DNA from: Asinibacterium sp. OR53
GTDB lineage: Bacteria > Bacteroidota > Bacteroidia > Chitinophagales > Chitinophagaceae
Length of the DNA: 64,000 bases
Direction of reading: 5' to 3'
NCBI RefSeq assembly: GCF_000515315.1
Contig: NZ_KI911562.1
Span: 3,520,001-3,584,000 of the forward strand
Shown: one piece after another, positions 62,260 to 64,000 of the stretch
How positions within the stretch are numbered: the first letter of the stretch is position 1
Layout: every line of letters begins with the position of its first letter
Made by a program: the position numbers and the translations under genes
The notes under the pieces: model-generated
Database searches by the model: none
Told to the model about the DNA's origin: nothing
What the model saw: only the letters and a program-made list of their open reading frames with translations

Positions 62260-62290
62260 CGAAGGTAATGACTGTGTGGCGTATCTCAAA
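62260..62290 (-). promoter_or_regulatory. Promoter of the his operon
   Basis: TTTG (62290-62287 on the minus strand), 19-nt spacer, TACCTTCG (62267-62260), close to the Bacteroidota consensus TTTG-N19-TAnnTTTG. It directly precedes hisL and lies next to a palindromic repeat at 62304-62344. Confidence 0.75.
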
Positions 62291-62303
62291 ATTTATTTCG
62301 ACC

Positions 62304-62344
62304 CGTCATCCCGAGCAACGTCACTTCGTTCGCTCGGGATGACG
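62304..62344. repeat. REP-like palindrome between his promoter and dps
   Basis: CGTCATCCCGAGC at the left and GCTCGGGATGACG at the right form a perfect 13-bp stem with a 15-nt loop. It is related to the larger element at 40292-40408. It separates the divergent his and dps transcription units. Confidence 0.85.
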
Positions 62345-62382
62345 CTTATTTTTTATGTATCTTTAATGAAAATCGCTAAAAT

Positions 62383-62853
62383 ATGAAAGCAAACATTGGC
62401 ATTACCGATAAGAATTTGCAGGCGGTAGCATTGATGCTGAACAAGATACTGGCCGATGAATATGTATTGTACACCAAAGTGCGTAATTACCACTGGAACA
62501 TAGAGGGCAGTAATTTTATGGAAATGCATAAGTTTTATGAAGACATGTACAATGGCATTGATGAGCTCATCGATGAAATCGCAGAAAGGGTTCGCAAGCT
62601 GGGGCATTATTCTGAAGGCAGGCTGAAAGATTTTCTCAAACTGACAAACCTTACTGAAGAAACCTATTCAAGCGAGCAGAAGAAACAGTTACAGAATTTA
62701 TTGAACGATCACGAGACATTGGCCCGCAATCTGCGTAATGATATCAATGCATGCAGCGATAAATACAAAGACCTGGGTACTGCCGATTTTCTTACCGGTC
62801 TGTTGAAGCAACACGAGACATGGGCCTGGTTCGTGAGAAGTTATCTCAAATAA
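62383..62853 (+). CDS. dps: Dps-family ferritin-like protein
   Basis: A 156-residue four-helix ferritin-like protein that forms dodecamers, oxidises and stores iron and protects DNA during starvation. The ferroxidase residues are in KVRNYHWNIEGSNFMEMHKFYEDMYNGIDELIDEIAERV (His, Asp, Glu, spanning about 39-77). A C-terminal basic extension is lacking, so DNA binding is uncertain. A promoter-like TATCTTTA is at 62358-62365. Convergent with the peptidase gene, 4 bp apart. Confidence 0.92.
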   Translation: MKANIGITDKNLQAVALMLNKILADEYVLYTKVRNYHWNIEGSNFMEMHKFYEDMYNGIDELIDEIAERVRKLGHYSEGRLKDFLKLTNLTEETYSSEQKKQLQNLLNDHETLARNLRNDINACSDKYKDLGTADFLTGLLKQHETWAWFVRSYLK

Positions 62854-62857
62854 TCAT

Positions 62858-63973
62858 TCAGCTTAAGGCAAACAGTACACCCCATCCTGTACAGGCATCC
62901 CAACCGGGAGTGGCCACATAACCTTTAGCGCCCGCGACTGTTTTATTGTCGCCCAATACAATATCACGGTATTGATAAGCGCTTTTGGCGCTGTATAATT
63001 TAGGATGTATAAAACCCACGGGTTTGCCTTTCTGTTCATTGATCCTTGCGATCAATCCTGCCATGAGAGGAGCTACAGCGCTGGTGCCGCCGATCACCAG
63101 GTCTTGTCCGTCTACACGCACCCGATAACCGGTTCCCGGATCGGCATTACCGGCGATATCGGGTACACCTCTTCCGGCAAAATTATTGTTTAATGATACG
63201 GGCACATTAACAGGATCCTGGTAATTGGGCTTGGGGAAAAACTCACTCACGCCACCTCCTGTGGCGCCGCCATCGATGTTATGCCAGACAATTTCCGATT
63301 CTACTTTTTTATCTTTTGTTGTGAGTGTGGTGCCTCCGCAACCCAATACAAAAGGGCTGGAAGCGGGGAAATCCACATGCACTTTCCCATCCTGTTCCCC
63401 ATCGGCCGAGCCATTATCGCCTGCTGCAGCGCATACGGTTACGCCCAGCATGGCCGCGGCCTGGAAGGCTTCGTTAAAGGCTTTGAGCGATTGCTCGGTC
63501 CAGTTCTTTTCTGAAGCGCCCCAACTGATGGAGAGAATATTCGGATTGTGTGTTGTATCGTGAACAGCCGTTTGTATGGCATTGAAAAAACCTTTGTCGG
63601 TATTGGGTGCGAAATAAACCACGATCGTAGCATCCGGCGCAATAGCGGCGGCCACTTCAATATCGAGCATCACTTCGGCATCGGCACTGTCTGCGGTAGT
63701 GGGTGCATTCGTTCCGCCATCTACCAATACCTCTATGACCCTGGGAATGGGTAATTTCAATTGTTTGAAATAGGTATTGATATCTTCGATGCGGTAGCCG
63801 CCTCCTAATTCTATGATGGCGATACTTTGTCCCGCTCCCGTTCCTTTTTTTGGAAACCCGTAGATGTCTGATAGCTGGTTGGGATAAAAACTCCCGGGCA
63901 AAGCGCTGTGTGAGATGAACTGTCCGTTTTTTTTTTGCGATAAGGTATTTGGGGGAAGCGGCGGGACGGTCAT
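62858..63973 (-). CDS. S53 (sedolisin/kumamolisin) peptidase lacking the pro-domain
   Basis: 371 residues from ATG 63973 (a TTG precedes it). The catalytic domain is recognisable: the Glu/Asp pair in AEVMLDIEVAAAIAP, the Asp in AAAGDNGSADG, and the Ser in GGTSAVAPLMAGL. The C-terminal Ca-binding region (YRDIVLGDN, GWDACTGWG) is present. These are acid-stable secreted peptidases, normally made with an N-terminal propeptide of about 180 residues. Here an in-frame stop (63992-63994) precedes the start and no propeptide or signal is seen. Either the pro-domain is in a separate frame beyond the window or the gene is truncated or frameshifted. Confidence 0.85.
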   Translation of the reverse strand: MTVPPLPPNTLSQKKNGQFISHSALPGSFYPNQLSDIYGFPKKGTGAGQSIAIIELGGGYRIEDINTYFKQLKLPIPRVIEVLVDGGTNAPTTADSADAEVMLDIEVAAAIAPDATIVVYFAPNTDKGFFNAIQTAVHDTTHNPNILSISWGASEKNWTEQSLKAFNEAFQAAAMLGVTVCAAAGDNGSADGEQDGKVHVDFPASSPFVLGCGGTTLTTKDKKVESEIVWHNIDGGATGGGVSEFFPKPNYQDPVNVPVSLNNNFAGRGVPDIAGNADPGTGYRVRVDGQDLVIGGTSAVAPLMAGLIARINEQKGKPVGFIHPKLYSAKSAYQYRDIVLGDNKTVAGAKGYVATPGWDACTGWGVLFALS

Positions 63974-64000
63974 CAAGTCCGAATATCGCTTCTATTACCG

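Overview
The window is a stretch of a Bacteroidota chromosome, most likely family Chitinophagaceae. The evidence is a type IX secretion (CHU_C/gliding-type) C-terminal domain, two large TonB-linked/outer-membrane-barrel proteins, an UpxY/NusG-type antiterminator, a DUF2723 membrane glycosyltransferase, and many promoters of the Bacteroidota form TTTG-N19-TAnnTTTG. Genes are dense, often overlap by ATGA, and are mostly housekeeping.

Layout. 1-318: no gene, but promoter-like elements fire leftward. 0.3-4.8 kb: esterase, M1 peptidase, HupE/UreJ and DUF6702 proteins. 4.8-9.1 kb: a minus-strand set (methyltransferase, PAP2 phosphatase, ArnT-like glycosyltransferase, CNNM/CorC protein). 9.2-12.3 kb: GlmM-type mutase, cysteine desulfurase and a small outer-membrane protein. 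12.4-15 kb: VWA protein plus MoxR/BchI-like ATPase. 15.15-15.54 kb: a 43-bp tandem-repeat array. 15.8-21.4 kb: D-2-hydroxyacid dehydrogenase fused to Fe-S domains, then a T9SS adhesin. 21.4-25.35 kb: an AT-rich accessory island with small membrane proteins, a lipoprotein, gene tails resembling polymorphic-toxin C-termini, a diverged direct-repeat pair, and an IS3-family element inserted cleanly into one small membrane-protein gene. 25.4-45.6 kb: DUF2723 protein, MtaB, UpxY, C-terminal processing protease, tRNA-His, DUF445 protein, two outer-membrane receptors, Pcm, phosphohexose mutase, phosphoribosyltransferase and an Fe-S/HdrBC-like pair. 45.6-62.3 kb: histidine and tryptophan biosynthesis. 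62.3-64 kb: Dps and a sedolisin.

The most interesting part is the amino-acid block, all on the minus strand. It reads hisG-hisD-hisC-(sugar dehydrogenase)-hisB, then trpE-G-D-C-F-B-A, then hisH-A-F-IE and a TlpA-like thioredoxin. The trp operon therefore sits inside the his operon. Two unannotated leader peptides explain the regulation. A 16-residue peptide with five His codons precedes hisG, and a 19-residue peptide containing His-Trp-Trp-Trp-His precedes trpE. Each is followed by a Rho-independent terminator whose 5' arm can instead pair with the end of the leader ORF, the logic of classical attenuation. Because hisHAFIE lie downstream of the trp attenuator, the mixed His/Trp leader may let that unit respond to shortage of either amino acid. 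Each leader ATG lies only about 9-10 nt from its promoter -7 element, so the leader mRNAs are nearly leaderless.

All calls are from reading the sequence; no searches or folding programs were run.
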